Below, in pieces: positions 28,160-41,129 of a stretch of DNA of 64,000 nucleotides. The stretch comes from Rugalucina vietnamica. Its lineage: Eukaryota > Mollusca > Bivalvia > Lucinida > Lucinidae. The notes below the pieces were generated by a model that saw nothing but the letters and a program-made list of their open reading frames with translations, was not told where the DNA came from and searched no databases. Every line of letters begins with the position of its first letter. Positions within the stretch are counted from its first letter, which is position 1. Both the position numbers and the translations under genes were made by a program. The stretch lies in NCBI GenBank assembly GCA_964017185.1, contig OZ024874.1, positions 14,999,957 to 15,063,956 on the forward strand, given 5' to 3'.

Positions 28160-29594
28160 AATACAACACTGTGACATGTATTTTATGGTTCTGTGATTCT
28201 GTCAATTATCTTTTGTGCCAAGTGATATATGAACAAGTTTGAGTCAGTAGGACAATTTGTGTGCCAATTTTTGGAATGTGCATACGAGTTTCTGGGACAT
28301 AGTGTTTGACCCCCAAATTATTATAGGTAACTGTGACATGTATTTCATGGCACAATGGTTTTCTTTTAGACCCAGTGTCGTGAACTGTGACTCAAGAAAA
28401 CCGGTCACAGAAGCTTGGGGGAAAAATAAGAAATTGTACTATCCGCTGAGCGAAAACAAAGATTCTGATCAGCTGTGCATAGGCAAAATCAGGTTTTCTC
28501 TTGACGAGACTCAATATATTAAGTTGCAGAGCATGAAAGTTTAGATTACAAAATGGCTTGGTTGGTTATATTCAGTGAAGCGCTTTTCGGATGTCATGGC
28601 ATTCTAATTTTGGATAAAATTCTCATAAATGGAAGCAATGTCCTGACATTACCAAAGCTGTTGACTGGGACGTAAAGCATCAACTCAAACTACCAAACAA
28701 ATAAACAAATTATTTTCGTACGATGTGCAAACTGAGGTGAAGCACAAAATTCTGTCTTTGTACAATTACCAAGATCCCCGTTCTACTGGGTGGTGGTTTG
28801 GCGCGTGTGGTTCTATGGCGCTCATGACGATTCTTCAAAAAATTCTGAACATCAACATCTTTCACTACACCTCTTGTGCGCTGTGTTATCGATATTGTCT
28901 CGATATTGTCGTGAGGTTACTGTTTCTACATCATGAGGAGTCCTCAAACCGATTCTACTGCGCTTCCACTTCGGGATTTCATGCTACCCAACGTTACTGT
29001 TGCGCCGACTGGGGTCAACATGTGATGTCGTGCAATTCATGCAGAGATCTCAGTGGAAGGTTTGTCCGAAAGAATTGATATTTAAGAAATGAATTTCATT
29101 TTTCTGATGTTCATGGAATCACAGTGGATCGCGTGCAAAATGAATGCACCCCAACAAACTCTACGTAACTATAACAATGATAAAAGTGGGCCTTTTTATA
29201 TGTAAATGCAGACGAAACGCAGACAAATTAAAAAAGCGTAGAAAAAGCACCATTAAATGGTCGAATCGCGATGAAAGCGCCTTGATTGTGACCGCGTGCG
29301 GTCCTCACGCTGCGGCTACGTTATGATCACTAAGATTTTTCAACGCTTTTTACGTCAGAGTAAACCTTTTTTAAACTGCATGCATATAAAACTTTAAAAC
29401 CAAGCCACAGCCTTTCAAATACACGTATTGCTTTATTCATCGAGAAGCGCAACGAAAAACGTTGTCCAATGTTGCGTTGTAAAAACGTAACGTAAGTAAC
29501 GCGTCGTTTGTGTCTAAGCAACCGCACCAGTGATCGAGTCGATTCACAGCTGATCAGACGTATTTTTCAAACCTCTGAAGAAATTTAAGATAAA
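28160..29594 (+). other. Intergenic stretch before the SH3 gene, possible promoter area
   Basis: Contains a broken H1 remnant (about 28395-28515) and, from 28700, higher-GC single-copy-looking sequence. Short opposite-strand frames (28725-29078 plus; 29330-29527 minus) are unrecognised and lack splice context. The 200 bp before 29595 contain CpGs (AACGTAAC, TAACGCGTCG) and would be the proximal promoter/5'UTR. No TATA box is evident. Confidence 0.35.
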
Positions 29595-29641
29595 ATGACA
29601 ACCTTGGAAATTTTCAAGCTGGAAAAAGATAAAGAAACTGA
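29595..29641 (+). CDS. SH3 gene, exon 1 with start codon
   Basis: ATG in AAAATGA context, 15 codons plus two bases, and donor GTAAGC at 29642. The two leftover bases (GA) plus C32737 make Asp, in frame with exon 2. No other upstream exon with the needed phase was seen. Confidence 0.5.
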
Positions 29642-32600
29642 GTAAGCATTATCTAATTACTTTGGCATCAAAATAACGATTTTGTTTTGGAATAAAAAAA
29701 AACTGTCAATATTAAACATTACACATAATAATATGTACCTCCCCACTTATCTAGTGTATTTGTAAGGAAGACTTACAGAAACTTAACAAAATTATTGATA
29801 AACATTAAGGAAATAACCCCCCCCCCCCCCAGTTCATGTTCTGGGGGATTTCAACTTTGGAGATATTGTTTGGCCGGAGAGACACAATAAATATGGGTCA
29901 CCATTGAATAGGATTGAAGGTCAAATCTTGGTTGACATTATTAATGATCATGGATATGGTCAATTAGTCCACTTCCCTACCAGAGAAAGAAATACTTTGG
30001 ACTTGATTATCACTTCTCTTCCCAATCAGTTTGTAGACATTCACTCCCCAGATTGTCTCAGTGATCATGATATTATTTCTGGAACGTTGAAGATTGTTAT
30101 TCCCCCTATTAAGAAACCCCGGAGGAAGGTGTATCGGTACCAGAAAGGTGATTATGAACCTATAAGAGCAGATACATTAAAATTTGCAAAGGAAATGTAT
30201 TTCAATGGCTACTCGGATACCAGTTCGGTTCAGGAAAATTTCAATCTTATTACATCTTTCATTCAGGACTCGGCAGATAAGCACATCCCATCCCGCTCCG
30301 TCTCTTCTGTCCCATGGATAACTCCTGAGATAAGGAGGAAGATTCGCAGAAAAATGTATTTCATGCAAAAGCTAAGAAAACTGAAAACTTAAGAAGGGAA
30401 ATCAAAGCTGATATATAAGGAAGCAGCATGACCGGTATGTCAATAACTTGGTTGGGGATGTTAAGGCTAATCCCAGGGATTTTTATAGGTATATATAGGA
30501 ATTAATGATTGGGCAAAAATATTGGACAAAAAGGGTCAGGTTGACACCTTCATTTTGGATTTTGAAAAAAGCTTTCGACACCCCTTGACATGAACTTCTT
30601 AAAAGCAGATTGTTTAGTTATGGTATAGGTGGAAAGACATTGGAATGGATAAATGCTTTTTTGTGCTTCAGGCAGCAAAGGGTAGTAGTTAATGGTGTTA
30701 AATCCGACTGGGCCCCTGTTGTGTCTGGTGTCCCACAGGGCACTGTTCTCGGTCCATTGTTGTTCTCCTTGTACATAAATGACATACCCGTTGGCATTGA
30801 CTCTCAAATCAGGCTTTTTGCTGATGACTGTGTTTGTTATCGTGAAATTAAAACAGTAGAAGATACACTGAAACTTCAGAAAGACAATAACCTTTTAGGG
30901 AGCTGGGCCCGAAAATGTGGTATGAGATTTCAGCCTGTCAAATGCAACATGATGCAGCTGACAAATAAGCGGATAAATAAAATTGAGGCCTCGTACACCC
31001 TCGAGGGTACGGCATTGGAAAATGTTGATAGCATTAAATATATAGGTGTAACAATTACAGGTCTGAAGGGTAAAGCCAGAATACCTACAGAATACCTTAT
31101 CCTAAAGGCGTTGACTAGGCGTTGTAGAAATGCATTTCAGCCTTCTTCTGCTAGTATAGAGGCATATAAATGTAGTTTCTTTCCCCAGACTATCAGGGAC
31201 TGGAATGACCTCCCTGACTCTCTGTTATCTACTGCTGAAATGTCAGATGATTGTGTGTCCAAGTTCGCTTCACTCGTGCGTTCTAGGGACTAATTTCTCT
31301 CTCCCTCCCCCCCCCCCCATCAGAACCCCTAGTGAAATATTGTCATTTTGGCGTGTCACCAGTAAACTATTCAGATGCAGAAGGACGGCATTGGCGATTC
31401 CTCTATTAAAAATAAAACCAAATAAATAAATAAATAAATAGATAAATAAATAAATAAAAATAAAAATGCCCTAACATTTTAAACTGTTAATGCCATTAAG
31501 ATAAACCACAATTTTCCGTCTTCCAAATTTTAAATTCGAAATACCGAATCACTGCATTTTATGCACTCGTAATTGTGATATGGGGTTTCAAAGCTTTTGG
31601 ATGCATTAGCATTTCTTCTTCTTCTTCTTCCGTCTTCTTCTTCTTCTTCTTCTTCTTCTTCTTCTTCTTCTTCTTCTATATTAATTTCAGCATGACGGAT
31701 ACATGGTTACTGAATTACTGTGAAGGAAAATGCAGAGTTACCACAAATGTTGAGTGTTTCCTGTTCAGTTTTCAATGTGAATTTAAAAATCAATGTTTTA
31801 TCAAGTTTCTCTGTTATCTAGATGCCTAGATGGAAGTACTACTTTAAGGAAAAGAGCAGAAGCTTTGTCTTTGTCATTGTCAGTGTGTTGACTGATACTG
31901 CAAAGCGCAGAATCTTCCACGGGTCTGTGAGCTTTTACAATATTTTTGTCTTTGTTATTTTCAGCGTTCTGATGGATACAGCAACATGGAAGCACTACTT
32001 CAAGGATAAGAGCAGGATTTTCCACGAGTTTATGAGCTTTTACAATATTTTTGTCTGTGTTTGTTTTCAGCGTACTGACGGATACAGCAACTTGGAAGCA
32101 CTACTTCAAGGAAAAGAGCAGAGTTTTCCACGAGTTTATGAGCTTTTACAATATTTTTGTCTTTGTTTATTTTCAGCGTACTGACGGATGCAGCAACATG
32201 GAAGCACTACTTCAAGGAAAAGAGCAGGATTTTCCACGAGTTTATGAGCTTTTACAATGTTTTTGTCTTTGTTATTTTCAGCGTGTTGACGGATGCTGCA
32301 ACATGGAAGCACTACTCACTACTTCAATGAAAAGAGCAGAGTTTTCCACGAGTTTATGAGCTTTTACAATATTTTTGTCTTTGTTTATTTTCAGCGTGTT
32401 GACAGATACAGCAACATGGAAGCACTACTTCAAGGAAAAGAGCAATGTTTTCCACGAGTTTATGAGCTTTTACAATATTTTTGTCTTTGTTTATTTTCAG
32501 CGTGTTGACGGATACTGCAACATGTAAGCACTACTTCAATGAAAAGAGCAGAGTTTTCCACGAGTTTATGAGCTTTTGCAATATTTTTGTCTTTGTTTAT

Positions 32601-35405
32601 TTTCAGCGTGTTGACAGATACAGCAACATGGAAGCACTACTTCAAGGAAAAGAGCAGGATTTTCCACGAGTTTTTGAGTTTATACAATATTTGTTGTTTT
32701 TGGTATTTTCAGCGTTTTTGTCTTTGTTATTTTCAGCGTGTTGACGGATACAGCAATATGGAAGCACTACTTCAATGAAAAGAGCAGAGTTTTCCACAAG
32801 TTCGGTAGCAATATGAAAAAGATGCAACAAATAATGGGCATTATCATGGAAATGTTTGCCAACGAGGATATTGTTAATTTCTGTGAGTATTCTACTTGTT
32901 TCATGTACAGTCATTTATTTCTTTTCATTTTTTTTAATAAAATGGAATTTGTTTAACAAGCTATTAATGTTATCACATATCATATGTATATTGGCTTTCC
33001 TATTTTCCGAAAGTTTCTCTCCATGTAATGTATACCCCCTTGAACTCCACTTTAAGCAAAACTTGGGTATGCAGGGTGTACCTTTTTTTTCTTATTCCCT
33101 GTCCAAAACATATATTGTGGGTACTCGTTAGTATCGCCTCGTCGAGGCGGTTCTAACGTATACCCACAATCTACATGTACGAGGTATGAGCAAAAATAAG
33201 AAAAATATGAAAAAAAAAATCTCCTGAAAATTTTCAACTTTTACAACTTCAGAAAATTCTGTACATTACATGGCTTGTTTTCGTAATGTTCTGTCAGTCA
33301 GTGATACCCTTTCATGTGATACCCTTTTACAACAGCAAACTTATCCTGTCAAAATATTCCGTACTAGTCTACCCAATTATGTTCTCTTCTTCTCATGTTG
33401 CTATAGTAATGCTGCACGAAATGAAACTGTATACTTCCCCTATTATGCAAACCGTGCTGTAACTCTGTCCTTCCAGCCCATGCCAAGTTGGAGAGGGAGT
33501 TACAAGTAATTAGAGACTGTGACAAGAAGCGTGCGGAAAATGCTTTAAAAGATGCCAAGTTGTTTGGTGATATTGCAAAATCGTTGAGCAAGTAAGTATA
33601 GAATACTCGACTATCGGTCATGTTGGCTATCAATATAAAACAACATTATGGCAGAAGTTAGATCATGTAGATCCGCCTTGTAAGTTTGTTTGAATTGATA
33701 TTTTGCGTCCCAGTCAACAGCAATGGTCATGTCGGGACGTTGCCTCCGTTTTATGGGACTTTTACCCAACATTAGGATGTCATGACACACAAAATGTGCT
33801 TTATCAATATAACCACCAAAGCAAACCAAGGCTTTATATGTATAGATGGTTTGACTAAACCACTATTCCTGGACAAGCTCAGACTTGAGCGGTTAATAAA
33901 TAATCAGATAGTCGGTCAGTAGTTAAGAAACACGGCTAACAAACCTTTAAATGCGTAACCGCCGGTTAAGAAAGAAAATCCGATTCACGCCCTTCCGGTT
34001 CCGCATATGAAGACCAAGAAAATGTAAACAAAACATACACTACTAGGATCGATTGATGATTATATTTTAGTACAGAAATATATCGATTATCTATTAATGC
34101 TATTTTGTCACTTATTTAATATTGTAAGTCAGCACCGAAATAGCTCGCAAAATAATTTGATAGTCTTCGAATTATTTATTCCCTTCTTCACCCCTGGTGT
34201 TACAACACGGCCAAAGTCGGCGAAATACAACTAAAAATTGGACAATTTGCTGGTAAATGTCAAACTTTAGTGATTGTTCCACGACAAATTTACAAATATA
34301 TATTAAATAAATTGCAACTGATGTCTGTGCCAGTATTTCGTTGTGTTAGTGCCTGGCATTACCGATTTTAAGGGAAAGAAAAGATGGTTACGCATTTAAT
34401 CATTAAAATATGAAGGCTATATTTCAAGATACGTTTGAAAACATATACCGGTTCAAGTTGTGGTATTTAATTTTCTCTGTAAAGTGTTTTGAATGACATA
34501 AAAGCAGGAAACAGGCAAATTAAAGTATGCTGTAAAATCGTCTTCATGAACAGGAATATCATGCATGTGAATTACTGTATTACATGTATTGCATAGACAG
34601 TTTGTATTATTTTATATCAAACATTTTCACTGCAAATATCACAAACACACCAATTTGAGTTAGCACCTATTAAGAGACGACGAGAGAATGTGACAATTAA
34701 AACTTCATCGTAAAACCATTAACAAAAACAAAAACTTCAATACATGTGTTTTATGTTGATTATATTGCTATCATTCTAATGATTAAATTCGTAACCGAAA
34801 TGTTGACACAGCTTTTAACCACATATGCATAGAATGCAGTGGCCAGCGGCAACGAAACTGTCAACAGACCTCACACAATACTAAAAACATCTGCGCGCGG
34901 TATTGCTTTCTGTTAATATGGACGTAATGAGCGGATATCTAAAAATATCCCTGCGACTGACCCACATTTTCATCGTGAACAATGCAATCCCAACACGTCT
35001 TGGGGGAAGGGAATAAAAATCATGATTATAAAGAAAAGTTCCTTGAAATCCTTTGGGGTCCAAATTTAGTAATGTCTAACTGATAAAATAGCATTGAGAG
35101 AATTATAATATCTGTCTTTAAATCGAAATATTTTACTCGGAAACACGAGCTGCAAAAGTTTGTTTACCTTTTGTTGGTCATCTGATGCGAAACCGGAAGG
35201 ACGTGAATCGGATTTCTTTTCTTAACCGCGGTTACGCATTTAAAGGTTTGTTAGCCGTGAGAAACTTTGCCTGGAGGGACAAGCAGCCCATCTTTATCTC
35301 CTAGGCTCCAATGAGCGGGGGCCCTTTTTTAGCAGTGTGTTCTCAAATTATTTGCATCCCCATATAGGGTATAAGCAATCATGTAGGGTCCATTATTGTA
35401 TATGA

Positions 35406-35450
<45 letters not shown>

Positions 35451-38400
35451 CTGAAGTTACAGTTTCAGTATTGAAAGTTTGTCATACCCCTTTGCAAAAG
35501 GACACACTTCATGTAAAAATGTAAACTGCTCTTTGGCATGAATCAAGCTCATCAAGTTTTTTTTTTCCAGCAGTATTTTACAAAAACATTTGACATTGCT
35601 AACAATGCCAAACGATGCTTTACTTGAATTTCCATGGCTTCATACCTCTGATAAAATTGCTGATTCTGACTCTAGCTGTTGGTGGGACATTTAATTCCAG
35701 ACAACAAACGTGCTGGGTCTTCAGGAAGAAGATACAGTTGAACCTGCTGAATCAGCCACCTTCATAAGAGCTCCACCTGCATAAGAGAGCCAGTCTGAAA
35801 CATTCCCAATCATTTTCACTATATTTTATCTCTGCATAAGACAGCCACCTCCACAAGACAACCAGCAGCCAGTAAAATCAATCCCAAAATGCTTATAACT
35901 CTCTATAAGACAGCCACATCATACTTGCCTAAAGTCAAATTTCCCATTTACAAGCTGTTAATTGGACAATTATTAATCATTATTGTATTTAAAACAGTTA
36001 ATTAGCAGAAAAAATCAATTAAGATAATACCCATGAGGCTTTGTATATATTTTTGTGTAACGAAGCATGAAATGATGTCAACTTATGAAACACATACAGG
36101 TAGTCCTTCCTTAGAAAGGATTTTTCTTGTGACAGTAAGAATATTTTCTACATGACAACTGCTCTGACTGAACCTTGATAAGACAGTCACCTGTGTATAA
36201 CAGCCAGCTTAGCTCACTCCCAAAGGTGGCGCTTTTATAGAGGTTTGACTGTATCATGGTGTGTGCGATCTTAATATACATGTAAATCAAATTTTGTACC
36301 TCCTTTTCAAGAAATGTATATTACTCTACTTTACAGTTACGAAGACGACGAGAAAGAGAAGTTAAAGCTTCGCAACTGTGAACAGAACTTGAAGGATGCC
36401 AAGAAAATATTTGAGTCAGTAAGAGCAAAGACTGAACTAATAAAAGAGGTACGTAAATAGCCATTAAAACTTGTTTTAAACACATTACAAAAACACGCCC
36501 ATGCAATATACAGGAATTCTTTCAAAGACAAAAATTCAAAATTTCATTGAAAAAAATTATTTTATTTTATTTTATTTTATTTATTTATTTATTTTATTTT
36601 TTTTTTTGCTCAAAGCATAGATTGCTAGTAAAAGTTAGAACCGCCTCGGCGAGGCAGGTCTAATGAGTACCCACGATCTATGTTTAGAATCAAAAATAAG
36701 AAAAATACATGTACCCCTATGTTTTCCTGATGCACGTTTCATATGTGATGTAAGTGGGCATTGTTATGAAGACTGAGAATGTAAATCAAATTTTAACAGA
36801 CTAGAACCGTCAACGCAAAAAAAAAAAAAAAAAAAAAAAAATCAAACCCTGAGAAAATTACAGTACTGTCGCATCAAAAATTGCAATACTTACTGTATAT
36901 GTAATGATAAAGCTTGTACAAGGTTAGAAGAATCCCGGAGGAAAGGGGGAGGGGGTAGGGGTGGTACTCATAAAATGGGTATTATGTGCCGCCCTAGGTT
37001 AGAAAAGGGTGCTTTACAGAGCTGATTAAACTTTAAAAGTGATTGCTTTCAGAGCTGACAGAACTGTAAAAGTTTTGCCTTTAAAGCTGATAGAACTGTA
37101 AAAGTGTACATTCAAAGCTGATCGAACTGGGAAAATGGATGCATTTAGAACCAGAGGCCATAAAAAGGTCATCCCAAGGTCATGATTTATACAAACTTTG
37201 TAGAGCTCCTCTCCCTGATGCTTCATGCCAAGTTTCAAAATCATAGTCCTTCTGGTTCTGGAGAAGAAGATTTTTAAAGGTTTTTGCTATTTATAGCCAT
37301 GGCGGCCATCTTGGTCATGTGACCTTGACCATTCATATAAACTTTCATTCTCCCTTCCTAAGAATGCTGTACACGAAGTTTGGCTTTGATTAGCCAAGCG
37401 GTATCAGAGAACAAGATCTTTGAATATTATGGTAATATTACACAATTATTGACTTCAATGAGGTAGATATAAGGATTTATCTACCTGAGAAAGTGATATT
37501 CACCGAGGCCGCAGGCTAAGGTGAATATCACTTTTGAAGGTAGATAAATCCTTATTTCTACCGAAATTGAAGTCAATAACTGTTTTGTTATATGACTGTT
37601 CCACTGTTTTGATGTTTATTTTATATTTTCATTAAAAGAAATAAATGAACAAAATCATAACATATGTGAAAGAAGGCTAGATAAAGAGGAGCAATTGATC
37701 ATAATTGAAGAATAATTTTTTAGTTCTTTATAAAACCTATGTTATGAGTACTCATAAAAATCACCACGACGAGACAATTCCAATGAGTACCAACAACATA
37801 GGTTCTTATGAAAAAATAAACAAAATTATTCCTTAACTATCACCAAATACACCTCATTATCTAGTGCTTTGTTTACCTGTAAAAGTTTGTTACTGCAAAG
37901 CATGTAGATTTCATGAACTGAAATTAGTTCAGGCTATTTATAGCTAACTGGCAGGTTTTATACACATACAGCAAATCATGTCAATTTCACCTAGCCCATG
38001 CTGATTTCATGGTGATGCTATTTTAGGATACTCGGGAGGGTAATATAGATTTTGGAAGTTAATATAGAAAAACTGTCAAAATAATTAACCTCGAGGAACC
38101 GGTTTGATCTGGTTTTCATCAGTTTGGTCTTGTTTTCAAGCAAATATTAGGATTTATTAAAACTGAATGAGCCAATCAGGAGACAGGATTTTCTTCAGTC
38201 ATATAACAAACATGTATATTGCCCCGGTGTGTGGGCAGACCTGCCCCTGGGGTACATTTATTTTCAGAATCATAAATAATTCAGTCCATTTGCCCATTTC
38301 CAAAAAAGTTTTTCCCTTTAAATGACATTTTGACAATTTTCCCCAATCAAATGCATGGGTGCCCTTTGTTGACCTTGCCATAAGATAGGCCAGGGTCATC

Positions 38401-41081
38401 CCAGCGACATGATTTATGTAAACTTTGTAGTGCTCCTCCCCCTTATGCTTCATGCCAGGTTTCAAAATCGTAGGCCTTCTGGTTCTGGAGAAGAAGATTT
38501 TTTAAAGATTTTTGCTATTTATAGCCATGGCGGCTATCTTGGTCCTGTGACCATGACTATTTATATAAACTTTCATTTCCCCACCCCAGGGATACTACAT
38601 ATAAAATTTGGCTTTGATTGGTCGAGCGGTTACTTAGAAAATTAAGTTTTACATTTAATTTGTAAAGGACCTTTGGCCAAGGTCAAGAAATGACCTTGAC
38701 CTTTAATACGCACAACACTTCATTAGCTCATCTACCATCTTTCAGATCAAAGGCTACAAAACTTCCTGAAAAATTCAATGTTTTCACATTTTTTCATTGA
38801 AAAACCTATGTAACCAAAATTGACCTTGCCGTATAATAGGTCAAGGTCAACCAAAGGTCATGATTTATATAAACTATGATGGGCTAGAGTCCCCGATGCT
38901 ACACACCAAGTTTGGTTAAAATCGGTCCACCGGTTCCAGAGAAGAAAGATTTTTATGGTTTTTACCATACATGTATATGGGCATGGCTGCCATCTTGGTC
39001 ATGTGACCTGGACCATATATATTAACTTTCGTTCCCCCTTCCTAAGGATGCCTCACATGAAGTTTTGTTTTGATTGGCCTAGCGGTTTCAGAGGAGAAGA
39101 TTTTTGAAATTGTGAACGACAGACGGACGACGGACGGACGCCAGAGCATAGCCATCCTATAAGCTCACCTTTTGAGCCTTCGGCTCAGGTGAGCTAAAAG
39201 TGGGTGCTTTTAGAGCTGATCGAACTGAAAAAGTTGATGCTTTCAGAGTTAAAAACTCAAAAGGGGGGCTGGGGAGGGGTAGGGCAGCACATACCCGTTT
39301 AATATGGGAGTACCCACCCCGGTGTTGGTATATGGAGATTGTTATCATTAAACTCATTTTATTTTTTGTCAGAAATACCAGAAGAAGTCCTTTGAAATGG
39401 AGAAAGCTGAGATTAAGAAAGAGTTGACAGATAAAGAAGCTGAAATCAAGAAGTTCACTGACAACTTTGAAAGTCTTAAACAGAAAGCTAATGATACTTT
39501 GATGAAATACAAGGAAGAGTTTACCAAATTCAAGTCATCTGGAAAGACAATGGAAGAAGTAAGTTTCAGTATTTTTAACTCACCGAAGGCTCACAGGTGA
39601 GCTTATACATCTAGGATAAATAGGCATCCGTCGCCCATCCACCATTTTTAAAGATCTTCTTCCCTAAAGCCAACAAATTTTACATGAAGCATCTGTAAGA
39701 AGGGGGAACCAATGTGTATATAAATAATCAAGGTCACATGACCAAGATGGCCACCATGCCCATATACATGTAAATTCAAAAATCTTCTTCTCGGGAACAG
39801 ATGGATTGATTTCAAAGTACTACAATGTGTATATAAATCATGAGCTTGTGATGACCTTGACCTATTTTACTGCAAAGTCAACATAGGTTGCCCATGTATC
39901 TAAATGGGGAAAATTTTTCATATACCTTTTGATGGCAAATCTTGCAGAAAATGAGCAAATGGACTGAATATGTAAGATTCTGAAACAAGTTGGACGCCAG
40001 GGGTTGGTCTGCTCCCGCCCTGGGGCAAGGTAATCATAATATTCAAAGAGCTACTTCTCTGAAAACTCTTGACCAATCAAAGTCTAATTTTATAGGAACC
40101 ATCTTTATGAAGGGGAATCCAATGTATCCATAAATAAATCAAGTCACGTGATCAAGATGGCCGTCATGACTATATATGGTAAAAACCCTACAAAAATCTT
40201 CTACTCCTGAACTGGTAGGCCAATTTCAACGAAGCTTGGAATGTAGCGTTTAAGTCTAAAGTACTATCTCAGATCTCATGTGAGCGTTTACAGGACCATT
40301 GGTCCCCTGGTATTTTCATTTTAAACAAAAAGATATATCAAATGGCCTACAGTACTGTACATGCTCTTCTTACATTATGCACAATGACACAATGCACTAT
40401 TGCAATATAACAAGAAATGGGCAAAAAGTCAGCAACTGGAATAAGCAGGATGAGCCGAATGTCCCCAAGATTACAATTCAAGCCACAACATTTAAGATCA
40501 ACCTCCTATTCCGAAATCATTGAAAGGGGCTTTAATCTTGATAACACTACAGCACTTAATATACAAGTTAAAGGCCTTAAAGAATGTCAGGTAATGCTAA
40601 GTTTTATTTATTCATTTACAATTTAAGGTGAGTGTACTCATGTCTTACGAGTTGTTGCTTATTTAAGGAATCAAAGAAATATGTTACGGAGAGAATAACA
40701 GTCGACACTAAGAGGGCAGACTTCATTCTTGAAAGACTTGGACTGTATGCTCGAGAAGCTAAAACAAGACCTGAAGATCTTGAGTAAGTTAATGCCTGAG
40801 ACTAATGTCACTAGTAGAGTTTTATATGAAACTTTATTTGAGGCGAATATCGAGAATTAATTTATTACTAATTGTTCAAAGACATTAGTTTTATAAAGGT
40901 TCATTCTGTTTCTCGTTTAAATGTTAACTATGAATGTCTTTCGTGTATGTGCAGATGATAAAAAAAATCAAATAAAATAGATGAGTTGCTATCATTTTGG
41001 AGAATAGCTTTTTTCGGCTGACCATGTATTTTATTTTACTTGTCTGCTACGATTTCCTGTTTCGGTTGTGATTCTGCCAAG

Positions 41082-41129
<48 letters not shown>

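Larger units (their letters stand above)
26678..28160 (-). mobile_element. Repeat A, reverse copy, invaded by H1 and H2 MITEs
   Basis: Read on the minus strand it starts with TTAGCTCACTTGGACTGAAGG and ends with GGTGAGCTATAGTTGCCCTT. It contains TTGAAAAATTGATA and AACAAGGACAACCATAATA units. It is split by H1 copy 7 (26816-27052) and an H2 copy (27465-27735). Confidence 0.55.

Noticed and set aside
28725-29078. 117-codon plus-strand open frame rich in Cys, upstream of the SH3 gene
   Set aside because: No family match, no splice or start context, and an opposite-strand frame of similar length nearby. Treated as chance in a higher-GC stretch.
31822-32784. Overlapping plus-strand frames with repeated TWKHYFKEKSR peptides
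   Set aside because: Products of the 106-bp array; only the last copy has a donor and continues as a real exon.
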